Source of the DNA: Tanytarsus gracilentus
Taxonomy: Eukaryota; Arthropoda; Insecta; Diptera; Chironomidae
DNA: 64,000 bases
Direction of reading: 5' to 3'
NCBI GenBank assembly: GCA_038502055.1
Contig: JAXRKN010000043.1
Span: forward strand, 7,006,001-7,070,000
A model generated the notes under the pieces. It searched no databases. It saw nothing but the letters and a program-made list of their open reading frames with translations, and was not told where the DNA came from. Below are positions 49,101-59,800 of this stretch, piece by piece. Each line of letters opens with the position of its first letter. Within the stretch, counting starts at the first letter, position 1. The position numbers and the translations under genes were made by a program.

Positions 49101-52100
49101 ATAAACAAACATTTAAAAAATAATTATTAAACTCGTCAAGCGAGATTTTTTAAATGAAAACTTTTTCGTGGAATTTTAAAGTGTAGAAAAAAAGAAAAGT
49201 AAAAAAAATATTTTAGATACACTCGCGCGTAAAGTGGCTTTCAGAAGATGAACCGTCCGAAAAAAAAGTGTGCAGAAAAAAATTTCTCCGTCTCATAAAA
49301 GAGATTTGTGAAAGAGATATCGAAAATGTCTCAAGTTTATGAGGTCAATGGCAAGAGTTTAGAGAAAGGTGATAAATTCATTGCTCAAATTGCCAAAATG
49401 TAAAACGTTTTTCGAATATAAATTAGCAAATTACCTATTAGCATAACAATGAGTGTCAGGAGAATTGAAATTTTGGTCACTATCGTTTCCATCGCGTTAT
49501 GAATATTTTCTTTCTTGGGTGTTAACTGGCGCCAAAAATCCTTGAAGGGCACTTTTGAATTTTTTTTCCCTCGCTGCTAGATTTTGTGACTCATGCAAGG
49601 AATTTCTGTAACGATGTGGGTTTGCAAAATCAGTAACTTCTGATAATTATTTCACTTTAATTAACTAAAATTTTTCGGTTGTCGCGTTAATTGATTTGCG
49701 AGGTACTAAAAAAATTATTTTTTCTTCCTCTCAGCCGCTTTCATGTTTTTCGATGATAAAAAATTTTAATCAAATATTTTTAAGTAGCACGCGTTTGTTT
49801 TATTTAATTGAAACCTTTTCCAATCGAGCGACCGAGAACGACTGAAAATTATTTTCTCCTCGCAAACACAAAAAAGCGAGTGAAAAAAGCTCAGAAGATT
49901 ATGAGAAAATGTGAGAGAGAAAAGACTATGATGAGAGAGAAGAGATTATTGGGTGTGCTTTCAATATTATATTTTCTTTTTATTTAGGATTTCGTAAATA
50001 GTTTGTCACCTCAAGGCTACTTGCCGTTGGGACAGGCGCTTGTCGAACAACATGAGGGCATAGCGAATCTTCTCGTGCAAAATGGCAATGCCAATGTCAA
50101 TGCTAGAAATGCTGATGGCTCTACACTATTGATCGACTCGATAAAACGCGGTGATGGATTCTCGGCACGATTTCTCCTCGAGCACGAGTGCGATGTAAAT
50201 TTAGTTACGAGCAGTACAGAAGACACTGCATTGCATATTATTTGCACCTACGCAAAAGAATCAACTGAGTTCAAGGAGATGCATGAAATTGGAAAAACTA
50301 TTTTGAGTAAAAGTATCGAGATAAATCGTCAGAATGCAAAGGGCTTTACTCCGCTTCACCTGGCCATCACGTGCGGAAATCTCGATATGATTGAAGAACT
50401 ACTTAAAATCCCCGAAACTGACTTGAACCTAGTTACGAATGAGGGCAAGAGTGCCTTACTTCTCGCACTTTTTTCACCACAATTCATGGACTTTAGTATA
50501 GCAAAACGACTTCTCGATAATGGCGCTGAGGCAAACGAAATCAATGAGGACGGTGACAATATTTTACAATTTCTCATCAAGTCCGGCAAAACGGATGCTG
50601 CAATTTTTATGTGCGATCATGTCAATTTAAATTATAAGAACCAAGAACATTTAACGGCACTTCATCTTGCATCGAAATTTGGTCATGCTGAGTTGGTTAA
50701 AAAAATTCTCGCGTGTGGAGCTCTGCCGAATATTCAAACGGGTCTCGAAGAGATGAAAACGGCGTTACATTTTGCGGTTGAAGCAAATAGCGAAGAAGTA
50801 GTTAGTGCATTTGTGGATTTTAAGGGCGATGTTGGTGATGAGAAAGCCGATTTTAATATTCGATGTGCTGATGGTGACACACCCCTAAGCTTAGCCTTGA
50901 GCCTTAAACATAATGATTTAGTTTCACTTTTAATAAGAGGCGGAAGCGATGTAAACGCAAGAAATGGTGAAATGACCTTACTGCATCAAGCTATAATTAA
51001 AGAATCGCCAGAAACTGCTATTTTTTTACTCGAACAAGGTGCTGACATTAATGCACTTACTGGCGATCAAGAGAGTCCACTACAACTCGCAATTCATTGT
51101 CGCTTAGAGGCTGTTGTCGACGCTTTATGCTCACGCGGTGTTGCCTTATCGGCGCCAAATAATAAAGGCGATTGTCCACTATGGAGTGCTTTAGAGAGTG
51201 AACAAGAAAATATTGCGAGTGTTCTCGTTAGACACGGTGTTGATCCCGATTGCTGGTCACATGGACAAGATGGATGCATTCAAACACTCCTACATCGAGC
51301 TATTGACGAAAATAATGAATATACCGCAATGTTTCTAATAAGAAGTGGCTGTGATCTCGATTCACCGCGTCAACCCTCTGAGGGAAGTGATTTTTCAAGT
51401 AAAGAATCTCCCCTGCATTTATGCTGTTCCTATGGGCTCGCTAAAGTTGCCCAAGCACTCATCGAGCATGGTGCTAATGTAAATTCACTAAATCACGAGA
51501 ACAAAACACCTCTCCACGTGGCAATTCAAAATCAACATGAGCCAATAATTACCATGCTGTTGAGATATCCAAACATAGACCTAAAGATTAGAGATAGACA
51601 AGGCAATACACCGTTTGCGACCGCACTCACTGTTCGCAATCATAAAGCAGCTGAAAAAATATTGGAAAGAATGCCAACGGCGGCAGATCAGTATGACAGT
51701 AGAGGAAGAAATTTCTTGCATTTGGCAGTGATGAAAGACGACTTAGAGTCGGTCTTATTTTTAATATCAATTCAAGTTGACGTCAACAGTCGCGTACACG
51801 ATGTAAATCAAGCGACTCCCCTCATGCTCGCCGCATCATCTGAAAATGAAATGCTGATTAGAAATTTAATATTGGCGGGTGCGAGACTCAATGATCACGA
51901 TTCGACACAGAAGACAGCACTTCACATTGCCGCTGAACGAGGACGAACTTGTGCGGTTCAGGCGTTAATTCAAAACGGATGTGATTATGATGTGGTGGAT
52001 GCGGAAGGAAATAATGCTTTACACATTGCGATGCGTGAGTGTATGCTGCCAATTGTGAAAGAACTTTTAACCGAGTCAAGAATCAACGCGGAAGTGCTAA

Positions 52101-52657
52101 ATATTAAGGGACGAAATCCTCTTCACGAGCTCTGTCGGTGTGGACGAGATAATTTAGCTGCATCAATTTGTGAGCTCTTTATCGAATGCATGCCAAACTA
52201 TCCCATCAATCAACCGGATCTCATGGGAAATACGCCACTTTTATTGGCGTACATGAGGGGCGAGACTCAATTGTGTCGAGTATTAGTCAAGAGTGGTGCA
52301 TGTCTCGGTGCTGAAAATAAGGATGGCGTTTCAATTTTCAACTATAAGCTAGCGACAAATCAACTGCTCTATAGACTTCTCGATGAATTATCCGTAGAGT
52401 CGCCTTGGTCATCGTCGGAATTTTGTCAAGAGTGTGCCACGAAATTCTCGCTGACAATGAGAAAGCATCACTGGTATGATTTGCTTGAGTTTAAACTGAA
52501 TTGCAATTAATTAAATTTTATTTTTAGTCGTCACTGTGGCCGACAAATTTGTAGCCAGTGTAGTAATAATGACGTGCCGATTATCAAATTTGGAATCAAT
52601 AAGCCCGTTCGCGTATGCAAAGTCTGTTTCGATGTGCTGCAAGTGGGAAGTCACTAG
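46145..52657 (+). CDS. ANKFY1: Rabankyrin-5 (BTB, ankyrin repeats, FYVE)
   Basis: Six exons (46145-46154, 46221-46491, 46580-46767, 46829-47106, 49988-52473, 52528-52657) give 1,120 aa, close to the vertebrate length. Order of parts: short coiled coil (residues about 10-45), BTB/POZ (about 60-165, YSDLTIKLKEKQIPAHKFVL), many ankyrin repeats (about 260-1,020, carried almost wholly by one 2.5-kb exon), and a C-terminal FYVE zinc finger (CQEC at 1062, basic RKHHCRHCGRQIC, CKVC). FYVE fingers bind PI3P, and Rabankyrin-5 is a Rab5 effector on early endosomes and macropinosomes. The FYVE WxxD motif reads WSSS here. The last intron was placed so that TG|T rebuilds the HHCRHCG motif. The 2.9-kb fourth intron encloses a Ly6-type gene on the other strand. 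AATAAA is at 52,755. Confidence 0.93.
47280..49492 (-). CDS. Ly6/three-finger (uPAR-like) protein nested in an ANKFY1 intron
   Basis: Three exons, 49435-49492, 47569-47795 and 47280-47513, give 172 aa. A hydrophobic signal peptide (KISILLTLIVMLI) precedes a cysteine-rich domain that starts KCYEC and ends with the family hallmark CHCRGDLCN. This is the Ly6/uPAR layout seen in many short insect proteins such as the Quiver/Sleepless relatives. The C-terminus has a modest hydrophobic stretch (DAMNVLVVFNLVKYF) that might be a GPI-attachment signal, although charged residues follow it, so anchoring is uncertain. The whole gene, including a 1.6-kb first intron, lies inside the fourth intron of ANKFY1 on the opposite strand. 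The specific orthologue is not recognised. Confidence 0.85.
47796..49434. other. First intron of the Ly6-type gene (also ANKFY1 intron)
   Basis: 1.6 kb of AT-rich sequence intronic to genes on both strands. Short frames at 48,028-48,255 and 48,160-48,342 overlap on opposite strands and look like chance. No RNA gene or repeat is recognised. Confidence 0.5.
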
Positions 52658-52754
52658 AAATTATACACACACAAATTTATCTGATTTTATTATGTTTTAT
52701 TCAATCCTGTATGGTGTGTCCGACACCAAACGAATGTTCTTGTTATAATCGCGA

Positions 52755-52760
52755 AATAAA
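52755..52760 (+). terminator. Poly(A) signal of ANKFY1
   Basis: AATAAA lies 98 bp after the ANKFY1 stop codon and only 61 bp from the UQCRH stop codon on the other strand. The 3'UTRs of the two convergent genes probably overlap. Confidence 0.6.
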
Positions 52761-52820
52761 TTGATAATTTTGTTTAACCACTAGGTGAACGGCTCTCTTC
52801 CACATATTTTTTTTTATAGT

Positions 52821-53146
52821 TTACTTTAAGCGCTGCATGAGTTTTGGAGTGACACAGTGATCGATGTGATGCAAAAATTCATACAATTCCTCGCTGCAAA
52901 TTTCCGTTGTCTTTTTGCGTGAATTGACACGATCCGCGCAAACTTGGTATTTATTCCAAAGGGACTCGGCATGATGATCCTGACGACATTTCTCCTAAAA
53001 TGTAAAAAATTAAAATTTCATTTTCTTGATGTGTAAAATTAAAATTTTTGCTTTCTTACCCTCAACTCGGCCTGTGGATCAACAAGGTCTGCTTCCTCTT
53101 GAGCGTGGACCTTTGGGAAGATTGATTTGAAGAAATTCAATGCCAT
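52821..53146 (-). CDS. UQCRH: Cytochrome bc1 complex hinge protein (subunit 6)
   Basis: Two exons, 53060-53146 and 52821-52994, encode 86 aa. The sequence has the four conserved cysteines at 32, 48, 62 and 76, which in this family form two nested disulphides of a helical hairpin. It also contains the characteristic VDPQAELREKC and CADRVNSRK, then EELYEFLHHIDHC and a basic end KLMQRLK. The protein sits on the intermembrane-space side of complex III and helps cytochrome c dock on cytochrome c1. The acidic run before the first cysteine is shorter than in mammals. Transcribed in the same direction as NAXE and AIMP3 upstream. Confidence 0.95.
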
Positions 53147-53289
53147 TGCTCAGTGATTTCCCTATTTAATTTAATTTCTTCGGAAAAATTTGAGAAAAAA
53201 TTGTGTAATCGAAAGAAATTGAAGCGAAACACGAAGAAAGAGATGCAAAAAATTTGTGCGGGAAAATTCAAATTTATTTTCACAAATTT

Positions 53290-54101
53290 TTAATTCAATT
53301 TAATGCACGATTCTGTTCCTTGATATTCGGGTAGATCAAGATGATATTTATCGGCCAATGCTGGCGGAACGAAACGTCCACCGAGATAGTGAATTCCGGT
53401 GAAATTTTTCGCACAGATTTTTGGTGCAGTCAATGAAATAATCATGTGAGGATTAATAAATTTTCCCTCGACCGATGAACCCTTTTCTACGTCCCAACCA
53501 CTTGGAATATCCACAGCACATATAGGTGTCTTTGTAGCATAAAGGAGTTCCATAATATCAGCGAAACTCTCACGAACAGGTGGCTTGAAGCTAAAGCCAA
53601 AGAGCGCATCCGCAATCAAGCGATAATTGTCAGCATTCTTTGGACACTCATTTAAGAACTCAATTCCATATTGATGACATTGTTGAACGAGATTATGATA
53701 GAGTGGATTATCGGTTCTCTTCGGATAATAAATTGTAGGTTCGAACTTCATAAGCGAGAGATGACGAGCCAAAACAAGTCCATCGCCTCCATTATTGCCG
53801 GGGCCAGCGATTATTAATGCTTTATTGTTATCTTGGATCGGAAACTCTTTTGCGATTGCATGAGCACAGCTCAGTCCAGCTAGCTCCATGAGTTGATCAA
53901 CTGAAATAAACTTTTTTTAAAAACTGCGCTTTAAAAAAACAAATTTAACTCACCGGAAAATTTATAATCATTAAAAAGCTCTAAATCAACATTAATCGCC
54001 TCTTCTTGAGTGAGATACTTCATGCTGCACTTCTTATGGATATTTCTAGCTACAATTCTAATTTTATTTCGCTGTAAATTTGCGATAAATTTAAAAATCA
54101 T
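53290..54101 (-). CDS. NAXE: NAD(P)H-hydrate epimerase
   Basis: Two exons, 53954-54101 and 53290-53900, encode 252 aa. The enzyme interconverts R and S forms of damaged NAD(P)HX so that the ATP-dependent dehydratase can repair it. The N-terminus is basic and may target mitochondria (MIFKFIANLQRNKIRIVARN). Family features are the YLTQEEA and FSVDQLMELAGLSCA blocks, the Gly-rich loop AGPGNNGGDG (residues 81-90) and AVDIPSGWDVEKG. Met26-Lys-Tyr could serve as a second, cytosolic start. AATAAA on the minus strand at 53,273-53,278 directly follows the stop codon. Confidence 0.95.
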
Positions 54102-54206
54102 TTAGTTTGTTTTTCTTTTTATTTTTAAAACCCTTTCGGAAGTTTTAGGAATTCTTTTTCTATAAATTATGAATTTAATCCACATAAAAGTTTATGCTGA
54201 TGTTAA

Positions 54207-54756
54207 CTAGCCGAAGAGATGAATGGTTGAGAAGTTGATTAGTTCTGAATTTTGACGAATTTCGCTGATTTGTTGCAAGTGATCGAACCATCGCGATAAA
54301 TTTAAATATTGTTCTTTATCGATTGGACTGAGTTGCCTTAAAACATCGCTAATAGCATAAAATACAGCCAAATCAGCTAGAGATATTTTTTGTCCGATAA
54401 GGTATGTGCGTGTTTTGAGATATTCATTTATTTCCAAACATCCCGCATCTAAAAGTTAAAAAGATCCAGTAGAAAAATTGGTTATAAAGTTATAACTACT
54501 TACACTTGTCTCTCTTGCAGGTGCTTCTAACGAATAAATTGGCAAAGTCGAACCACTGCTTTGTGAGGAAGAACTCGGTTGATTTCGTGTCTTTCTCAAT
54601 TTTATTGTGAAAATGATTTAAAATTGTAGAATATCCAACGAGGCGATTTTCATCTAATTGAAGCTGAACAATGTGGTCTTCGGTGTAGCTGATTTTTCCC
54701 TTGACTGGAATCTTTAGGTAAGTGGCAATTTTGGTAATTTCCTTATCCACCGTCAT
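54207..54756 (-). CDS. AIMP3: AIMP3 (EEF1E1/p18), multisynthetase complex factor
   Basis: Two exons, 54504-54756 and 54207-54448, encode 164 aa. The protein is a catalytically inactive GST-like scaffold of the multi-aminoacyl-tRNA synthetase complex, linked to MetRS. The N-terminal part is short, and the C-terminal GST-C-like helical domain shows TYLIGQKISLADLAVFYAI and KEQYLNLSRWFDHLQQ, the latter close to the human AIMP3 pattern. The splice junction (AAG T|AT GCG) keeps the frame. Its start codon faces that of TMEM19 across 172 bp, and its stop codon is 105 bp from the NAXE start. Confidence 0.88.
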
Positions 54757-54928
54757 TTTAATTGATTTTTCGCGAAAAAAATGTTTTCGTTGACTTTTTA
54801 AAATAATTTACCGTCCAGCCTGCGCAATCGAGTACTTTTACAACTTTTTCGCTTCAACTTCAGCACTTTATTTGTTTACAATTTACAATTTTTTAAAAAA
54901 GAAACTCAAATTTTTATTATTTATTAAA
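54757..54928. promoter_or_regulatory. Bidirectional promoter AIMP3 / TMEM19 with an E2F-like palindrome
   Basis: 172 bp between the two start codons. TTTTTCGCGAAAAA at 54,766-54,779 is a perfect 14-bp palindrome whose halves fit the TTTSGCGC-type E2F consensus. No TATA box is obvious. Confidence 0.5.
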
Positions 54929-56264
54929 ATGTCGAAGTCGTTGAAAGGTAGAGGCATAACTTTAAAAGATCTGATTAATGTGTTCATCTCCGTACCTGTC
55001 TCGCTTGCAATTTGGCTGGTCGGCAGAAGCTTTTCGCAATTCTCAAACTCAAATGGTAATTTTTTGTTAATTCGAGAAGTTTAATGAATAATTTGGTGCC
55101 GCCGGCTCTAGTGAATACAATTGATCTCTGACATTTTCGTAATTGGATGCTTTTGTGTTGTTATAATGAGATCCAGTTCAAGCACTACACTTTTTTGTTG
55201 AATCTGTAACTTGATATCCGAATGACGATAAAAAATTATTCAAGGATTTATAAAAATTGCTGTGTCTCTCGTGATATCGTTTCGTTTTATAATTCAAATT
55301 AAATCTCATTTCAGATTACTCATTAACACCTCTTCGATCGTTCCTTTCAACACTCTTTCCATTCATTTTCATGGTCTATGGATATAAGAAAAAATCAGTC
55401 AATAAATCGGGTGCCGTATTCGGTATTATCGTAGCTATAGCATTGACAATTGCATCTCCGGTTTATCTCGTTGTATTAGCTGCCTTCTTTTTTAGCAGGC
55501 AAGAAAACATTTTAAAATATTTTTTATGAAATTATAATTTATTCCTGAATTTATTTTTTTACAGCTCGAAAGCCACAAAATACAAGCAAGACTTTAAGAA
55601 AAATTTCGAAAAAGATTTTAAGGAGTGCGGTCAACGGAACTGGCTCCAAGTACTTTGTAACGGTGGCGTAGGTGGATTTCTGGCAGTATGTCATCTTTTG
55701 GAAGTTGGCGTTGGCGAGAGACCGATAGATTTCGAGAGATTCTATTTTGCCAGTATATTAGGCACCGCAGTGATGGCTTCGTTCGCTTGCGTGAACGGAG
55801 ACACGTGGGCAAGCGAGCTTGGAATTCTATCGAAAAAAGAGCCAGTATTAATAACAAATTTTAAGAAGGTGCCACGTGGAACAAATGGTGGCATTTCGAA
55901 CTGGGGATTATTTGTGAGCTTCGCCGGAGGAATTTTCATCGGAATTTTTTACTTTCTCGCCACGCTTTTATTCGTGGACAGCGAAGTACTCGGAAGTCAA
56001 ATTCAATATCCAATAATATTCTTAGGAGGAATTGCCGGTCTCTTGGGATCGCTTATCGATTCTTTTCTCGGTGCCACGTGTCAGTTTAGTGGCCAAACTC
56101 CTGAAGGCTACATAACCGAGGACATTGATGAGAAAGTTGTCAAAATTAGTGGAAGAAAAATTCTAAACAATCACAGTGTAAATTTCGTAAGTTGCCTTTT
56201 CACAGCCATAATTGTTCCAATGTTTGCGCAGTCTTTTTGGAACTTCTTTACTCCGTCCAGCTAA
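54929..56264 (+). CDS. TMEM19: TMEM19, DUF92-family membrane protein
   Basis: Three exons, 54929-55055, 55315-55498 and 55565-56264, encode 336 aa, the same length as human TMEM19. Several hydrophobic helices are visible (VFISVPVSLAIWLVG, GAVFGIIVAIALTIASPVYLV, SFAGGIFIGIFYFLATLLF, FLGGIAGLLGSLIDSFLG). The family hallmark is NGDTWASELG at 181-190, followed by KVPRGTNGGISNWG. DUF92 also contains plant VTE6, a phytyl-phosphate kinase, but the animal function is unsettled. The second intron begins with GC rather than GT (AG|GCAAGA at 55,499); this junction rebuilds SSSKATKYK. A Met further upstream (54,872) opens the same frame but looks non-native. AATAAA is at 56,402. Confidence 0.93.
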
Positions 56265-56829
56265 AATGTACTCTCAGGTTCTTAACTTTCATACTTAACT
56301 TTAAAAAGGGTTAAATGGGTTTAATGTATAAGTCTGAAAAAAAAATTTGGTGCTTTCCAATCAACTCGAATTAAAAATATTTCATGTTTTAAAAACGATA
56401 GAATAAAATATTTTTACATAAATAGAAAAACTTTTTGAGATTGATTTAATTGTGAAAATTCTATTAAAACTTTTCCCCGAGAATTAATTTAATTAATTTT
56501 TCTCCCCGCCATGCGTTCGTTGAAATATTTCATGTTCTTCAAAATTTGATTTTAATTTTCACAGCAAATATTTGAAAATTCCTATAATTAGCTTCTGCTC
56601 ATTTAAATCAATCACAAACATCTTCTCGTGTATCAACAAACAATTTCCCGATTTTCAGGCATAAATTTATTTGCATTTTAAATTAATTGGATTTTAATTG
56701 TAATCATAATCATAATTTGAGATGAAATTATATAATTGTGGTTTTGTGAAGTTTTCAACAATAAAATTTTATTTTTTGATGCAGTTAAATATATTTAAAA
56801 TGAGTCATTTGAATAGGTTAAATTGTAGT
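56265..56829. other. Intergenic, TMEM19 to F-box/LRR gene
   Basis: Convergent 3' ends. AATAAA at 56,402-56,407 serves TMEM19, and AATAAAAT on the minus strand near 56,765 probably serves the F-box/LRR gene. Nothing else seen. Confidence 0.6.
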
Positions 56830-59800
56830 TTATTGATTATAAATATAGCGGACATTTGACAGTACTTGGAACGGATTCGATTGAATTTTCGGGCAGCGTC
56901 TGATGTATAAATTCTGAAAAAAATAATAATTATAATTTTACAAGCGCTGAAAAATTTATTTTTTGAGATTTCTTGATCAATTTCACGCAAGTTTAAAAAG
57001 CTTTCAATTTTCCAATAATTCATAACGGCCAGTAAGAATTTAAATTTGAAGTGAACGAATGAGACCCCTCGGAAGTAAAAAGAAGAAGAAAAATTAGAAG
57101 GAGAAAAAGCGCAAACTCGTGCAGATTAATTCTTCAATTATTTTGGGTTCCAATTAAAAGTTAAACTAGTTTTAAGATAAACTTCCAAAGAGCTCATTTG
57201 TATATTCAACCTAAAGACATTAATTGTAAATTAGCAAAGCTACTTGAATTCAACATGTTGCGAAAATTGGAAGACATGCAGCAATTTTCAATGCTGGATC
57301 TACCTCCACACGAGCAATTGATCAAGTGTCCATACAATCCAGCTCATCAAGTTGTTGCCAAACGGTAAGTTACTATAGTTAATTGTAAGAGGAAATTCTA
57401 AAATTTTACACATCCAGTATGCTGAATCACTTGCAAAAATGCCGTCGATCACACTCTACAAAAGGCACTTCCGCATGCCAGTTCAACGTTTCTCATGTCT
57501 ATAACATTGAAGAAATTGCATATCATGAAAGCGAGTGTCCCGATCGAGTTTTGGTGGACGTTTTTGTTAACGATTATAAAAAGAGAATCAGAGAACAAAA
57601 ACCGGAAGAAGAACTAACTGTCACAAGTGGCTTCAATTCGATGGAAAGTAGCTTCAGTACTTCTTGCGATATTCAATCGACACTCAATGACTCTTACTAT
57701 CCCGAAATTGAATCATGGGATTCAGTAAGTGCTTCCGTTTAGTCTTTAAAAAGTTTATACTAATTTTATGTTGTACAATAGGATGAGGATACACCAACTT
57801 ATGATCCGAAGAAAGCAATTCAGGACAAAATGGCTAAGGATGGAATTGTTATTCGCACTCATATTCAACATGCAACGCCAGCCGAACGTCGTCGACTTCG
57901 CGAGGAACAACGTTTCGAAAATAATCAGATTCAATACGAAAACGATATGAAAAATGCAGGAAAGCCGCTGCCAGCGAAAAATACTTCAATTAATTGGAGC
58001 TATGCTGAGAAGAATTATGATGCTCATGGAACTGGCAGTAGCCTTCAAAATAAGAAGAAAAAGTTCAAGCGTTACAATGCAAAATGAAGCTAAAGCAATT
58101 ACACCGAAAACAAGGATGATAAGCAATTCCGAAATTACACAAACTCTTTTCACCCTTTTCCAATTTTATAAAAATATTAGATTTTAAGTTCCACTTTTTA
58201 CTCTTTGAATGGTTCCGTACCTTTCAAAAATCAATGAGAGATCTGCATAAAAGTCTCCTCATAATTTCTTATAAGTAACTTTGATAGCAAATTAATTCAA
58301 GGCCTTGCAAGGATAAGTAGTTAATCGTAATAGAAAATTATTATTGAATCACTTTTTAAAGAAAATATGATTAAATTGTATTCAGTCAAAAGGCGAAGAA
58401 GAGAATTAAAAATTTAACATCACAAATTTAAGTTTTAAAAATGACTCAAAGACATGACAGGAGAAAAAAATTGATCAAGACATTTATGAACCACTTTAAA
58501 AGCTCTTAAAATATCAAATGAAAGCTCACCTTTAAATACTTGCAGTTGTAGGCGATATCTGGGAGGACCGAGTCCGTTACATCCAAACATCCATTAATTT
58601 TTAGAGTTTCCATTCGACTCGCCTCAACGCATAGCAACTCAATCGTCGAATCTTTAACATTAAGATTTTCAGAGAGGTCAATAATTTCAATAAATCGACA
58701 CTTTTTACACAACATTCTAATGCCTTTTTCAGTGATGTTGTGGCAACGCGAGAGATTAATTTCCTTGAGCTCTGGAAGGTCGAAAGTTTTTATGAACGAT
58801 TTGTCGGTGATTTGATAGCATCCGGCAATATTTAAATATTGTAATTTCTTTAAGCTGTCGATGGTGTAGGGCACATAATTTTCACAATTGCCAAGTTCGC
58901 TCTGTTCAGACAGGCCGGTGATGCCAAAGTCAGAAATTTTTGCGCAGCAATCGAGATTCAAATGTTTAAGCTTTAATTGATATCTAAAAATCATTTGGAG
59001 AGTTTCATCGGTGATGGAGTTAGAGCTTCCACTTAGATCTAAAACTTGAAGCTCATCGTATTGCTGACTCAACTTGTAAACAGCCGCAATTGACATGTAC
59101 GGCAATAACCCGAGATAAAGCTCCTTCAAGCCGAAAAAGTTTTTCCCCTTCGGAATCAGACCCTCGAGTAAACCCAAGTCGGTAACTCGATCACAGCTCG
59201 TCACATCGAGAACTTCCAAGTGCAATAACCTTCCGACTTCCCTCAAGCCCACATCATTGATGAGCCAGCAGCGCTTTAATATGAGCACTTTCAAGTCCTT
59301 CATATGTTTACAAATTTCCATCAAACACAAGTTCGATAAGCCCTTGCTATCCATCAGATCCAATACACTTAAACACTTTTGACGCCTCAACAGCTCCAGA
59401 ATTCCACACTTTTTATTTGGCAATGTGCTTATCGTCCCATTGAAGCTCAATCGCAATTCATCAAGCGTAAGTGTCTCAATATCCGATAATTTCTCTAAAA
59501 ATATCTCGTCCGTTTGCGTATTGAGGAGATTTAACTTTTTAATCTGCAACGATTGTCGACTAATGAATTCGATTATGGCGTCTAAAAGTTGCGCTCTATC
59601 GCACGCCTTCATGTTGCCAAAACAATTTTCGAGCGTGATCGATGTGAGATGCGGCATGCTGAACACCATGAAGTTGAAAATTTGCCTCGTCATCAGCGAT
59701 GTCTCGTGAATTTCGAGGGCTTTCATTTGGGAGAATTTTAATCTGACAAGATTTACTTTTTTTACGACCGACCACGTGCGATACAAATCATCGCATCGAG

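Noticed and set aside
56837..57023. Minus-strand 72-codon frame (MNYWKIESFLNL..) as a separate small gene
   Set aside because: Part of it is better explained as the terminal LRR exon of the F-box gene (56,830-56,913) in another frame; the rest has no family resemblance.
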